Made by a program: the position numbers and the translations under genes. 6,816 nucleotides of DNA, from NCBI GenBank assembly GCA_035301245.1, contig DATGUS010000045.1, positions 1-6,816 of the forward strand, written 5' to 3'. The notes under the pieces were generated by a model. That model was not told the DNA's origin and ran no database searches. It was given only the letters and a program-made list of their open reading frames with translations. Below are positions 1 through 6,328 of the stretch, in pieces (within the stretch, counting starts at the first letter, position 1; the number at the start of each line of letters is the position of its first letter). The stretch is from Alloiococcus sp035301245 (GTDB lineage Bacteria > Bacillota > Bacilli > Lactobacillales > Carnobacteriaceae_A).

Positions 1-147
1 ACGGATGGTCCAGGATTTATGGAAGACGAACCTTATGAAACATTAGGCGAATCATTATCATTGCCACCAAAATTAGAGTCACAGAGAGAATATATTGAAG
101 CACAAGTTAGACCATTTGATACAACTTGGAAAGGTGTTGATCAATAA
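1..147 (+). CDS. Ring-cleaving dioxygenase of the glyoxalase/VOC fold (MhqA/MhqE/MhqO type), C-terminal end only
   Basis: This is the last 48 codons of a gene that begins before the window, open in frame 1 from the first base to a TAA at 145-147. It starts TDGPGF, the sequence that follows the last metal-ligand Glu in this family, and continues with the family tail (LGESLSLPP, then SQREYIEAQ). It aligns over its length with the C-terminus of the next gene (TEGPGF ... LGTNLMLPP ... SKRDEIEAK), so the two are tandem paralogues; this copy ends about eight residues longer. Family members are cytoplasmic metal-dependent enzymes thought to open the rings of hydroquinone-type compounds; the true substrate here is unknown. 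Its stop codon overlaps the next start as TAATG. The catalytic domains lie outside the window, so activity cannot be judged. Confidence 0.85.
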   Translation, partial: TDGPGFMEDEPYETLGESLSLPPKLESQREYIEAQVRPFDTTWKGVDQ

Positions 148-1037
148 TGGAACCCATTAACCGTATTCATCATATTAGTGCGATTGTCGGTAGTTCACAA
201 GAAAACGTTGCTTTTTACCGTAATGTACTAGGACTTAAATTAATAAAAAAAACAGTAAACTTCGATGATCCAGATGTTTATCACTTATATTTTACTGATC
301 AAGATGATGAAAGTGACGCAATTATGACATTCTTCAACTGGGAAACTGGTCGTATAGGACGTAAAGGTAGCGGTCAAGTTGGTCGTATTGCATTCCGTAT
401 CCCTAAAGGCTCACTTGAAACATGGAAAGAACGTTTAAGAAAAGAGTATATCTCATATGAAGAAACAACGCTATTTAACCGTCCAACGTTAGAATTTCAA
501 GATGTTCATGCATTAGAGCTTGCGTTAGTTGAGGTTGATGAAACATCTAAGAAACAACATATATTAGGGATACATGGTGCAGTGTTAAACTCTGCTGTTC
601 CAGAAGCGACAGTTAGATTATTAACACACCACATGGGATTAAAAGAAATAGAGCGTGATAATGATTACGTTCATTTAGAAACAATTGGTGAAGAGCGCCA
701 CCATATTATTGTACCAACGAAAAAACTAGATCGTGGTCGTTGGGGCGTTGGTACGGTACACCATATTGCTTGGAATGTTCCTAATGATGAGAAACATTTT
801 GAGTGGCAGGAGTACTTGATGAGTCAAGGTTATCATGTGACGGCAGTGAAAGATCGTCATTACTTCAAAGCTATTTATATGAAAGAACTCGGCCATGTCA
901 TTTTTGAATATGCGACTGAAGGACCTGGGTTCACAATTGATGAATCACCTGATGAACTAGGAACCAATTTAATGTTACCTCCGATGTATGAATCTAAACG
1001 TGATGAAATCGAAGCGAAATTACCACCAATCAATTAA
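147..1037 (+). CDS. Ring-cleaving dioxygenase, glyoxalase/VOC fold (MhqE/MhqO/MhqA family)
   Basis: A complete 296-residue protein of two glyoxalase-like halves, near the usual length (about 300-320) of MhqA/MhqE/MhqO proteins. The N-terminal half carries HHISAI (residues 8-13), FYRNVLGLKLIKKTVNFDDP (23-42) and TFFNW (61-65). The C-terminal half carries GTVHHIAW (202-209) and RHYFKAIY followed by FEYATEGPGF (237-262). Likely metal ligands are a His of the 8/9 pair, a His of the 205/206 pair and Glu254; this is by family analogy. The start ATG overlaps the upstream paralogue's stop by one base (TAATG) and has GGAAAGGTG at 128-136, so translational coupling is likely. In Bacillus and Staphylococcus, relatives sit beside mhqD and are induced by quinones through the MarR-type repressor MhqR; mhqD is indeed two genes downstream, which favours an MhqE-like role. 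The substrate is inferred, and because there are two copies I give no symbol. Confidence 0.9.
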   Translation: MEPINRIHHISAIVGSSQENVAFYRNVLGLKLIKKTVNFDDPDVYHLYFTDQDDESDAIMTFFNWETGRIGRKGSGQVGRIAFRIPKGSLETWKERLRKEYISYEETTLFNRPTLEFQDVHALELALVEVDETSKKQHILGIHGAVLNSAVPEATVRLLTHHMGLKEIERDNDYVHLETIGEERHHIIVPTKKLDRGRWGVGTVHHIAWNVPNDEKHFEWQEYLMSQGYHVTAVKDRHYFKAIYMKELGHVIFEYATEGPGFTIDESPDELGTNLMLPPMYESKRDEIEAKLPPIN

Positions 1038-1055
1038 TAAGAAGTGAGGATCAAT

Positions 1056-1082
1056 ATGTGATTATTTGTTGTAAAGAACATG
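1056..1082 (+). promoter_or_regulatory. Start-stop element: strong RBS, ATG, immediate TGA, then in-frame ATG
   Basis: AGTGAGGA at 1043-1050 is a good Shine-Dalgarno placed six bases (counted from GAGG) before an ATG at 1056. The next codon, 1059-1061, is TGA. Reading on in the same frame gives LFVVKN and then the ATG at 1080, the first usable start of the flavin reductase. That second ATG has only a weak AAAG before it. Either the original start was 1056 and codon 2 has become a stop (CGA to TGA is one change), or this is a minimal start-stop element from which ribosomes reinitiate 24 bases downstream. Confidence 0.6.
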
Positions 1083-1667
1083 ACGCAAAAACAAATAAAG
1101 AAATTTTTGAATGGCAGTGCGATTCCCCGTCCTGTATTAACGTTAAGCACACTGAATGAAGATGAATCCATCAATATTGGGCCATTCAGCTACTTTAATA
1201 TCGTATCTTCCAACCCACCACTCTTAATGGTTGGGATACAACGGCCAAATGAGCAGATGAAAGATACCACTCGAAATATTTTAAGGACCAAGGAAGCAGT
1301 CGGTCATGTCTCAGATGAAGAAACGATTAAAGATGTGAACCAAACGGCAGCGAGTTTAGCCTATGGTGACAGTGAATTGAAATTGACAAATTTCAAAACA
1401 GTGAATAGTTTAAAAGTGGCTGTTCCCGGGCTTGACCGCTTTAAAATCAGATACGAACTAAAGTTAAACCACCATCATGTCATTAAAAATCATGAAGGTA
1501 AGTTAACGACAGACTTATTGTTATTAGAAGTCGTTTGTTTTCATATTGCAGAATCAGTTTATGAGAATACGTACATTATTGCTGATGAGTTGAAGCCTGT
1601 ATCCAGATTAGCTGGGGCTGATTACGCCAAGTTAGGCGAGCAGTATACGATAGAAAGACCAGAATAA
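1080..1667 (+). CDS. Flavin reductase family protein (FMN-binding split-barrel, YwrF-like)
   Basis: A 195-residue protein of the flavin reductase-like, FMN-binding split beta-barrel family. Visible motifs: NGSAIPRPV (11-19), GPFSYFNIVSSNPPLLMVGI (34-53, the FMN-binding core), KDTTRNI (61-67), and the C-terminal LKPVSRLAGADYAKLGE (171-187). Such proteins bind FMN and use NAD(P)H to reduce flavin, or act as small flavoprotein reductases; the partner here is unknown. The gene lies 42 bases after the dioxygenase and 22 before mhqD, so it is presumably co-transcribed and may support aromatic or quinone reduction. The start is odd: residues LFVVKN just upstream in the same frame look like a continuation of the family N-terminus, but are cut from a strong RBS/ATG at 1056 by a TGA at 1059-1061. 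As it stands the protein must begin at 1080 and lack about eight N-terminal residues. The rest of the frame is intact, so it is called as a gene rather than a pseudogene. Confidence 0.85.
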   Translation: MTQKQIKKFLNGSAIPRPVLTLSTLNEDESINIGPFSYFNIVSSNPPLLMVGIQRPNEQMKDTTRNILRTKEAVGHVSDEETIKDVNQTAASLAYGDSELKLTNFKTVNSLKVAVPGLDRFKIRYELKLNHHHVIKNHEGKLTTDLLLLEVVCFHIAESVYENTYIIADELKPVSRLAGADYAKLGEQYTIERPE

Positions 1668-1689
1668 GATCAAGGAGGCTATTTAAAAT

Positions 1690-2289
1690 ATGAAACATAT
1701 TTACCAAAAGCATAATAATGAAGGGAAGACGATTGTTCTTTTGCATGGAACAGGCGGAAATGAAGGGAGCCTACTCCCGATTACCAATTATTTAGATACG
1801 GATTATAACATCTTAAGTATCCGCGGCTCAGTGAATGAGAATGGTGCACTTCGTTACTTTAAACGTAAAGCAGAAGGTGTGTATGATGTTGAAAGCTTAG
1901 AAAAAAATGCCAAAAAATTAGTAGAGTTTATTAAAGATGCCAGTCAAGAATATAATTTTAATTTAGATGAGGTTGTATTTTTAGGTTTCTCAAACGGAAC
2001 TAATATCGCGCTTCACATTTTACTTAATGAAGATTATTCATTTACCAAAGGTGCACTACTCGCACCTTTATATCCACTAGAAGTAAACCGCGACCGCGAC
2101 CTATCTGATATGAAAGTCTTTGTATCGATGGGTAAAAATGATCCGATTGTTCCAATGGAAAACAATGAAGAATTACTCGATTTATTTGAGAATCTCAATG
2201 TGGATGTGACAAACACTTGGGTGAATTCTCATGAAGTTACACAGCCCATGCTTAATAAATTAAAGGATTGGTTTCAAACGAAACTTTAA
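1690..2289 (+). CDS. mhqD: MhqD-type carboxylesterase/phospholipase, alpha/beta hydrolase
   Basis: A 199-residue alpha/beta hydrolase of the carboxylesterase/phospholipase family, the usual length for MhqD. It begins MKHIYQK and has the oxyanion-hole loop HGTGGNEGS (19-27), SIRGSVNENG (43-52), the nucleophile elbow GFSNG with Ser101 (99-103), the acid Asp151 in GKNDPIVP, and the base His181 in SHEVT. The more common form of the last motif is GHxLT, so Ser180 replaces Gly, but the triad is complete. In Bacillus subtilis and Staphylococcus aureus, MhqD is induced with the adjacent dioxygenase by quinones and is thought to act on ring-cleavage or ester products; its substrate is not settled. The start is fixed by AAGGAGG at 1672-1678, 11 bases before the ATG. 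It is the last gene of the operon, ahead of the terminator at 2388. Confidence 0.9.
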   Translation: MKHIYQKHNNEGKTIVLLHGTGGNEGSLLPITNYLDTDYNILSIRGSVNENGALRYFKRKAEGVYDVESLEKNAKKLVEFIKDASQEYNFNLDEVVFLGFSNGTNIALHILLNEDYSFTKGALLAPLYPLEVNRDRDLSDMKVFVSMGKNDPIVPMENNEELLDLFENLNVDVTNTWVNSHEVTQPMLNKLKDWFQTKL

Positions 2290-2387
2290 ACGATAAAGAA
2301 TACGACTCTTAAGATAAGAGGCATGGTTGATCTGATATCCGTAAAGTAAGATTTTTTATGCCAACTTTTATGTCTCAGTATAAGTTG

Positions 2388-2411
2388 AAGCTCTTTCTTA
2401 AGAGCTTTTTT
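2388..2411 (+). terminator. Rho-independent terminator of the mhq-like operon
   Basis: A perfect 8-bp inverted repeat, AAGCTCTT / AAGAGCTT, with loop TCTT, runs into six T (2406-2411). It lies about 100 bases after the mhqD stop, on the plus strand. The 98 bases between contain a small CTCTTA/TAAGAG hairpin (2306-2320) with no T-run and nothing else I can name. Confidence 0.85.
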
Positions 2412-2471
2412 GTGTTTTCAGAGTGTTGATTTTATAAACTAGATAAATAGTCGACAGATAGCCCTTATGAC

Positions 2472-2500
2472 TTGATTGAACTCCTTTTCTTCAGTATCTT
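2472..2500 (+). promoter_or_regulatory. Probable sigma-A promoter of pncA
   Basis: TTGATT (2472-2477) and TATCTT (2495-2500) are separated by 17 bases; each matches 4 of 6 consensus positions. Transcription would start near 2507, just upstream of the pncA ribosome binding site. A gene-specific promoter is expected because a terminator lies upstream at 2388-2411. The match is moderate. Confidence 0.45.
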
Positions 2501-2513
2501 TAAGAAGACTAAT

Positions 2514-2521
2514 AAAAGGAG
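2514..2521 (+). promoter_or_regulatory. Ribosome binding site that fixes the pncA start at 2531
   Basis: AAAAGGAG ends nine bases before the ATG at 2531. An in-frame TTG at 2522 directly abuts this Shine-Dalgarno and is too close to serve as the start, so the shorter reading beginning MKALIHIDYTNDF is chosen. Confidence 0.8.
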
Positions 2522-2530
2522 TTGAATTTA

Positions 2531-3076
2531 ATGAAAGCATTAATTCATATTGATTATACAAATGATTTTGTTGCCGAAGATGGTGCATTAACGAGCGGTG
2601 AACCTGGACAGAAGTTACATGATTATATTTATAACCTAACGAAGGAATTCCACGATAATGGCGATTTTATTGCCTTTACAATTGATTTGCATAAAGAAGA
2701 TGATCCGTATCACCCTGAGACGAAATTATTCCCGCCACATAACTTGGCTGGTACGAGCGGTCGCCACTTATACGGTGAATTGGAAGCATATTACCAGTCA
2801 ATTAAAAATGAAAAGAATGTGTATTACACAGATAAAACAAGATATTCTGCTTTTGCGGGAACGGATTTAGAGATTAAACTTCGTGAGCGTGGGATTACTG
2901 AAGTCCACTTAGTAGGTGTTGTAACGGATATTTGCATCTTACACACTGCTATGGATGCTTATAATCGTGGCTTTGATATTGTTGTACATAAACAAGGTGT
3001 GGCTTCGTTCAACCAGACAGGTCATGAATGGGCCCTTGATCACTTCAAAAATACATTAAATGCTAAAGTGATCTAA
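2531..3076 (+). CDS. pncA: Nicotinamidase (isochorismatase-like cysteine hydrolase)
   Basis: A 181-residue protein resembling B. subtilis YueJ/PncA (about 183 residues). Nicotinamidase hydrolyses nicotinamide to nicotinate and ammonia, feeding the Preiss-Handler route of NAD salvage in the cytoplasm; pyrazinamide is a classic alternative substrate. The catalytic triad is complete: Asp8 in HIDYTNDF, Lys102 in DKTRYSAF and Cys135 in GVVTDICILHTAMDAY, with the preceding Val-Val-Thr matching the cis-peptide/oxyanion region. The metal ligands that separate nicotinamidases from many other isochorismatase-fold enzymes are present: Asp52 and His54 (TIDLH) and His70 (FPPHNLAGTSG). The C-terminal VVHKQGVASFNQTGHEWAL stretch is also typical. 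The start at 2531 is chosen by RBS spacing. It appears monocistronic, with a terminator upstream and a new promoter before the next gene; no clear terminator follows it. Confidence 0.92.
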   Translation: MKALIHIDYTNDFVAEDGALTSGEPGQKLHDYIYNLTKEFHDNGDFIAFTIDLHKEDDPYHPETKLFPPHNLAGTSGRHLYGELEAYYQSIKNEKNVYYTDKTRYSAFAGTDLEIKLRERGITEVHLVGVVTDICILHTAMDAYNRGFDIVVHKQGVASFNQTGHEWALDHFKNTLNAKVI

Positions 3077-3262
3077 AATTTGAATGATCAAACTAATTTT
3101 ATAGCACGTTCTTAACATTTGAATATGTCAAGAAAGTTACAAAAGTTATCCAATTGTCACTAAACAGGTGTTTTATCTCAAGAATGAAACAGAATAACTA
3201 AGCATAAATGACAAAACCGGCATTGGTCTTCTCTTTAAGTATGTTTGATAGTAATATAGTTC

Positions 3263-3291
3263 TTGTCGCAGTAAAAGACTATAAAAATAAT
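3263..3291 (+). promoter_or_regulatory. Probable sigma-A promoter of the LysM/NlpC-P60 gene
   Basis: TTGTCG (3263-3268, 4 of 6) and AATAAT (3286-3291, 5 of 6) are separated by 17 bases, giving a start near 3298 and a short leader. The ribosome binding site AAAGGAG (3308-3314) stands 13 bases before the ATG, rather long but with no competing start. The remainder of the 3077-3262 spacer shows no clear terminator for pncA and no convincing WalR-type paired TGTWAH site. Confidence 0.45.
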
Positions 3292-3327
3292 ATATAAGCA
3301 TACTTTTAAAGGAGAATTTTTTTAAAT

Positions 3328-4329
3328 ATGTCATTTAAGAAACGTATTATTCAAGCAAGTACAGGACTAGCCGTTGCTGGTGCCTTAACAGTGTTTAACG
3401 CACAAGAAACAGAAGCGGCTTCATGGACGCCAAATACTGTAGAAGATATTAAAGCTGTTATTGATGAACAAGCAGCTGATCAAGATGGAACAATCGAATA
3501 TGAATTCCGTTGGGGAGATACGCTATGGGCGATTTCTGAAGCAGCTGATATTAGCTTAAGTCACTTAACTCAAATTAATGATATTCAAAATGCTGACTTA
3601 ATTAATGTTGGTGGACGTATTTACTTAAGTAACGATGGTACTGTTATCTCAGTAGAAGAAAATAATACTGTTCGTTCATATGATGTCTCAGAAGAAACCG
3701 TTGTTGAAACAGAAACACCTGAAGAAGTAGCAGCTGTTGAAACAGAAACATCTGAAGAAGTAGCGGCTGTTGAAGCAGAAACATCGGAAGCAACAACTGA
3801 ACAAGCAGAAGCTTCATCATCTAATGAGTCAACTAGTAACAGTACATCAAGTACAACTCAAACAGTGACTGAATCAACTCAAACACAGTCTACACAAGAA
3901 ACGACACAGACAACTCAAACAACAAGCACTCAATCAACTCAAAGTACTTCTGAAACACAACAAGTTTCAGCTCCAGCTGCACCAACAGGCGGCGTTTATT
4001 CAATCGCTACAAGCCAATTAGGTGTTCCATATAGATGGGCTGGGGGTACACCAGCAGGATTTGACTGTTCAGGATTTGTAAATTGGGTATTTGCTCAAGC
4101 GGGTCGTTCAGTGCCACGTACAACAGGCTCATTATATGCAGCAGCTACTCCAGTATCTAACCCACAAGTTGGGGACTTAGTATTCTTTGGTAGCGGCAGT
4201 GTTTCACACGTAGGGATTTACGCTGGTAATGGACAATTTATCGGTTCACAAACATCAACAGGCGTAGCACATGCAAGCGTACACTCAGGTTACTGGGGAG
4301 CTCGTTTTATCGGTTACGGCCGTATCTAA
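3328..4329 (+). CDS. Secreted cell-wall hydrolase: signal peptide, LysM, low-complexity linker, NlpC/P60 endopeptidase
   Basis: A 333-residue exported protein that probably cleaves peptide stems of peptidoglycan during wall turnover or cell separation. Residues 1-30 form a Sec signal peptide: FKKR, a hydrophobic core around STGLAVAGALTVF, and likely cleavage at ETEA-A. A LysM domain for glycan binding covers about 58-101 (FRWGDTLWAISEAADIS ... VGGRIYL). Residues 120-215 are a linker: first an 11-residue repeat VETET(P/S)EEVAA, then a Ser/Thr/Gln-rich stretch. An NlpC/P60 domain fills 222-333, with catalytic Cys247 in FDCSGF and His294 in SHVGIY. The usual third polar residue is less clear: FIGSQTSTG stands where FIHAS-type sequences are common, and Gln308 could serve. 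There is no LPXTG anchor, so attachment is non-covalent through LysM. It appears to be transcribed alone and ends at a strong terminator. Confidence 0.92.
   Translation: MSFKKRIIQASTGLAVAGALTVFNAQETEAASWTPNTVEDIKAVIDEQAADQDGTIEYEFRWGDTLWAISEAADISLSHLTQINDIQNADLINVGGRIYLSNDGTVISVEENNTVRSYDVSEETVVETETPEEVAAVETETSEEVAAVEAETSEATTEQAEASSSNESTSNSTSSTTQTVTESTQTQSTQETTQTTQTTSTQSTQSTSETQQVSAPAAPTGGVYSIATSQLGVPYRWAGGTPAGFDCSGFVNWVFAQAGRSVPRTTGSLYAAATPVSNPQVGDLVFFGSGSVSHVGIYAGNGQFIGSQTSTGVAHASVHSGYWGARFIGYGRI
3703..3789 (+). repeat. 33-bp in-frame tandem repeat, about 2.7 copies
   Basis: Two complete 33-base units (3703-3735 and 3736-3768) differ at two positions and are followed by a partial, more divergent third unit (3769-3789). 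Each encodes VETETxEEVAA in the linker between LysM and NlpC/P60. Being a multiple of three, copy-number change would alter linker length without breaking the frame. Confidence 0.8.
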
Positions 4330-4351
4330 TTTAAACTTAATATATATAAAG

Positions 4352-4385
4352 AAAACTGCTAGGTTTAAGAACTTAGCAGTTTTTT
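4352..4385 (+). terminator. Strong rho-independent terminator of the LysM/NlpC-P60 gene
   Basis: A 14-bp stem (one G-T pair), AAAACTGCTAGGTT against AACTTAGCAGTTTT, closes on the loop TAAG and ends in six T (4380-4385). It lies 22 bases past the stop codon. The A-rich left flank means it could also act weakly on the opposite strand. Confidence 0.9.
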
Positions 4386-4389
4386 AATC

Positions 4390-4429
4390 AAAAACTCCAG
4401 TAGTTTCGTATAGAATCTTTTACTGGAGT
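4390..4429 (-). terminator. Rho-independent terminator of the minus-strand operon
   Basis: ACTCCAGTA (4394-4402) and TACTGGAGT (4421-4429) form a perfect 9-bp inverted repeat with an 18-base loop. On the minus strand the stem is followed by five T (4394 down to 4390). It lies 16 bases beyond the stop of the lactonase-like gene, so the convergent transcription units each have their own terminator. Confidence 0.75.
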
Positions 4430-4445
4430 CAATTTATCTCTCCCG

Positions 4446-5333
4446 TTATGAAAGCATAAAGATATCACTGTAAGGAACGAGGGGTTCTTTTTTGCGTTTA
4501 ACTGAGTTAATTATTTCCTTACCTTCTTTGTCAAACTGTACCATAGCGTAGAATGGTTCATGATAAAAAATGAAACGACACTCATTTTTAAAGGCATAAG
4601 TGAGCCATTTCTCTTTTGCAGCAATGGAGTCCATTGGGTAATCATCGAATGCTGATACCCATAGTGGGTTGCGATGAGCTATAGTTAGCATTAAATCCCC
4701 CATTAAAATTAACTCATCGTTATCTTGTTTAATCAACACAATAGAGTGTCCGTTTGAGTGGCCACCAGTATGATGTAAACTAATCGCATCATTAACCTCA
4801 AATGACTCTTTCCAAGTTTTCACTTGATCTTGGATGGGTTCCCAATTATCTTTTAGATAGGTACCTGCTGTACGCTTATTAGGATTTCTAACTTCATCCC
4901 ACTCGATATTATTAATGTAGATTTTGGCTTCTGGGAAAGTCGATTTAATTTCACTATCTACCAATGTTGTCAAACCGCCTGCATGATCATTGTGCATATG
5001 TGTCATAATCACTATATCAATATCTTCTGGTTTAATATCAATTTCACCTAAGCTATCAATCAGTTTAGCTTCCTCACTAATCCCGGCATTACGCATGGCT
5101 TTTTTATTCATTTTTGAAGTGCCTAGGCCTGTATCAATTAAAATATTTTGACCTTTGTATTGAAGTAAAATAGGATCAATAACTTGTGGAATTTGGTTGT
5201 TATTGTCAACTGGGAATTTTCGGTTCCATACGGCTTTAGGAACTGGTCCAAAGTGCGTTCCGCCATCATTTAAAGCCTTTAAATTATCCAAAAAAGTAAT
5301 ATGAAATTTTCCAAAATCTAACTCTGTGTTCAT
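4446..5333 (-). CDS. ytnP: Metallo-beta-lactamase-fold hydrolase, YtnP-like (probable quorum-quenching lactonase family)
   Basis: A 295-residue metallo-beta-lactamase-fold protein resembling B. subtilis YtnP. All expected dinuclear zinc ligands are present: THMHNDHAGG gives His112, His114, Asp116 and His117; TGGHSNGHS gives His192; GDLM gives Asp213; FYHEPF gives His258. Further family features are DGGTHFGPVPKAVW (23-36), a DPILLQ strand leading to ILIDTGLG (64-71), and HRNPLWVSAFDDYPM (220-234). Members include N-acyl-homoserine lactone lactonases; YtnP is reported to interfere with signalling in other bacteria. The real substrate here is unknown, so lactonase activity is an inference. There is no signal peptide, so it acts in the cytoplasm. 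The ATG follows AAAGGTGA by a normal spacing, and the gene starts 22 bases after the flavoprotein upstream, so the two are an operon. Confidence 0.88.
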   Translation of the reverse strand: MNTELDFGKFHITFLDNLKALNDGGTHFGPVPKAVWNRKFPVDNNNQIPQVIDPILLQYKGQNILIDTGLGTSKMNKKAMRNAGISEEAKLIDSLGEIDIKPEDIDIVIMTHMHNDHAGGLTTLVDSEIKSTFPEAKIYINNIEWDEVRNPNKRTAGTYLKDNWEPIQDQVKTWKESFEVNDAISLHHTGGHSNGHSIVLIKQDNDELILMGDLMLTIAHRNPLWVSAFDDYPMDSIAAKEKWLTYAFKNECRFIFYHEPFYAMVQFDKEGKEIINSVKRKKEPLVPYSDIFMLS

Positions 5334-5355
5334 TCAAAGTCACCTTTTCTTTATA

Positions 5356-6288
5356 TTATGACATTTCTAGATTTTTAAAAACAGATTGTGCTTCAGACAT
5401 GAGGTCTTCAATCACTGCTTTAGCCGGTTTAACTTCATCAATTAAACTACTAATCTCTCCAGCATGCATCGTTCCAGTTTCTGCATCACCTTCAACAACA
5501 GCACGATACAAGGAGCCGACAACTAATTTATCCAATTTTTCTTCTGGAGCGTTCTCTTGTTCGAGTTTCGCATACTTAGTTAACATGTTATTGTTGATCG
5601 CACGAACAGGATGCCCTCCTTTTCGTCCAGTAACAATGGTAGATAAGTCATTAGCATTCACTATTGCTTGCTTGAACGAATCAGGTACTGGGCATTCTTC
5701 AGTAGCAATAAAACGTGTGCCCATTTGTATCCCTTCAGCACCTAAAGCCAAAGCGGCTACAAGCCCGTGACCATCTGCAATTCCTCCAGCTGCTACGATT
5801 GGAAGAGTTGTAACACGACTAATCGCTCTAACTAGTGGCATTGTCGATGACATACCAATGTGTCCACCTGCTTCTTGACCTTCAACGATTAAAGCATCAA
5901 CACCTAAAGCTTCCATCTTTTCAGCATGTTTAATCGCTGCGATAACAGGTAAAACCTTAATGCCAGCTTTTTTAAATTTTGGTAAGTATTTTTTAGGAGA
6001 GCCAGCTCCGGTAGTGACCACATCTACCTTTTCTTCACAAGCTACTTGGATGAGTTCTTCGATGTTAGGTTGTTGCAAGTTGAAGTTAACTCCAAACGGT
6101 TTATCTGTTCCTTCACGCACGGTTTGAATCTCCTGACGTAAGCCATCAGCATCCAGAGCGCCACACGTTAGTACACCAAGACCACCTGCTTCTGATACGG
6201 CAATGACGAGAGGGCTGCGTGAGACATATTGCATACCACCTTGAATGATTGGATACTTGATATTTAACAAAGTTTTAATTCGCGACAT
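5356..6288 (-). CDS. FMN-dependent oxidoreductase, nitronate monooxygenase / FabK-type enoyl-ACP reductase family
   Basis: A 310-residue TIM-barrel flavoprotein of the 2-nitropropane dioxygenase/FabK superfamily. Visible elements: YPIIQGGM (12-19), SEAGGLGVL (32-40), GVNFNL (66-71), TTGAGSPKKY (92-101), EGQEAGGHIG with His143 (136-145), AAGGIADG (166-173) and GTRFIATEE (190-198), which together bind FMN. The C-terminal part (VGSLYRAVVEGDAETG, then HAGEISSLI) resembles FabK more than short nitronate monooxygenases. It could therefore detoxify alkyl nitronates or reduce an enoyl thioester; sequence alone does not decide. The neighbouring divergent thiolase makes a lipid or acyl-CoA role attractive but is weak evidence. 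The ATG at 6288 follows GAAGGGA by nine to ten bases, and a promoter matching 5 of 6 in both boxes lies upstream. It is the first gene of a two-gene operon with the YtnP-like hydrolase. Confidence 0.88.
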   Translation of the reverse strand: MSRIKTLLNIKYPIIQGGMQYVSRSPLVIAVSEAGGLGVLTCGALDADGLRQEIQTVREGTDKPFGVNFNLQQPNIEELIQVACEEKVDVVTTGAGSPKKYLPKFKKAGIKVLPVIAAIKHAEKMEALGVDALIVEGQEAGGHIGMSSTMPLVRAISRVTTLPIVAAGGIADGHGLVAALALGAEGIQMGTRFIATEECPVPDSFKQAIVNANDLSTIVTGRKGGHPVRAINNNMLTKYAKLEQENAPEEKLDKLVVGSLYRAVVEGDAETGTMHAGEISSLIDEVKPAKAVIEDLMSEAQSVFKNLEMS

Positions 6289-6328
6289 ATTGATCTATCC
6301 CTTCAAGAGTATTAATTGATTTTAAATA

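Noticed and set aside
2034..2216. Minus-strand 60-codon open frame inside mhqD.
   Set aside because: It lies wholly within an intact, well-recognised gene on the other strand and has no family features; it is an antisense shadow.
2522..2530. A TTG start nine bases upstream of the pncA ATG, adding Met-Asn-Leu.
   Set aside because: It abuts the AAAAGGAG Shine-Dalgarno, leaving no spacing, while the ATG at 2531 is ideally placed and gives the usual family N-terminus.
2658..2870. Plus-strand 70-codon open frame inside pncA.
   Set aside because: It is an alternative frame of a gene with a complete catalytic triad; no ribosome binding site and no recognisable motif.
3077..3110. TTTGA-ATGA-TCAAA palindrome just after pncA as a terminator.
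   Set aside because: Only a 5-bp, almost all A-T stem with no adjacent T-run; too weak to call.
3111..3262. WalR-type TGTWAH-N5-TGTWAH site before the wall hydrolase.
   Set aside because: Only a single half-site (TGTAAC on the minus strand) was found, with no correctly spaced partner.
5399..5770. Plus-strand 123-codon open frame opposite the FabK-like gene.
   Set aside because: It is antisense to a complete flavoprotein with all FMN motifs; Ser/Thr/Ala-rich composition is typical of a shadow frame.
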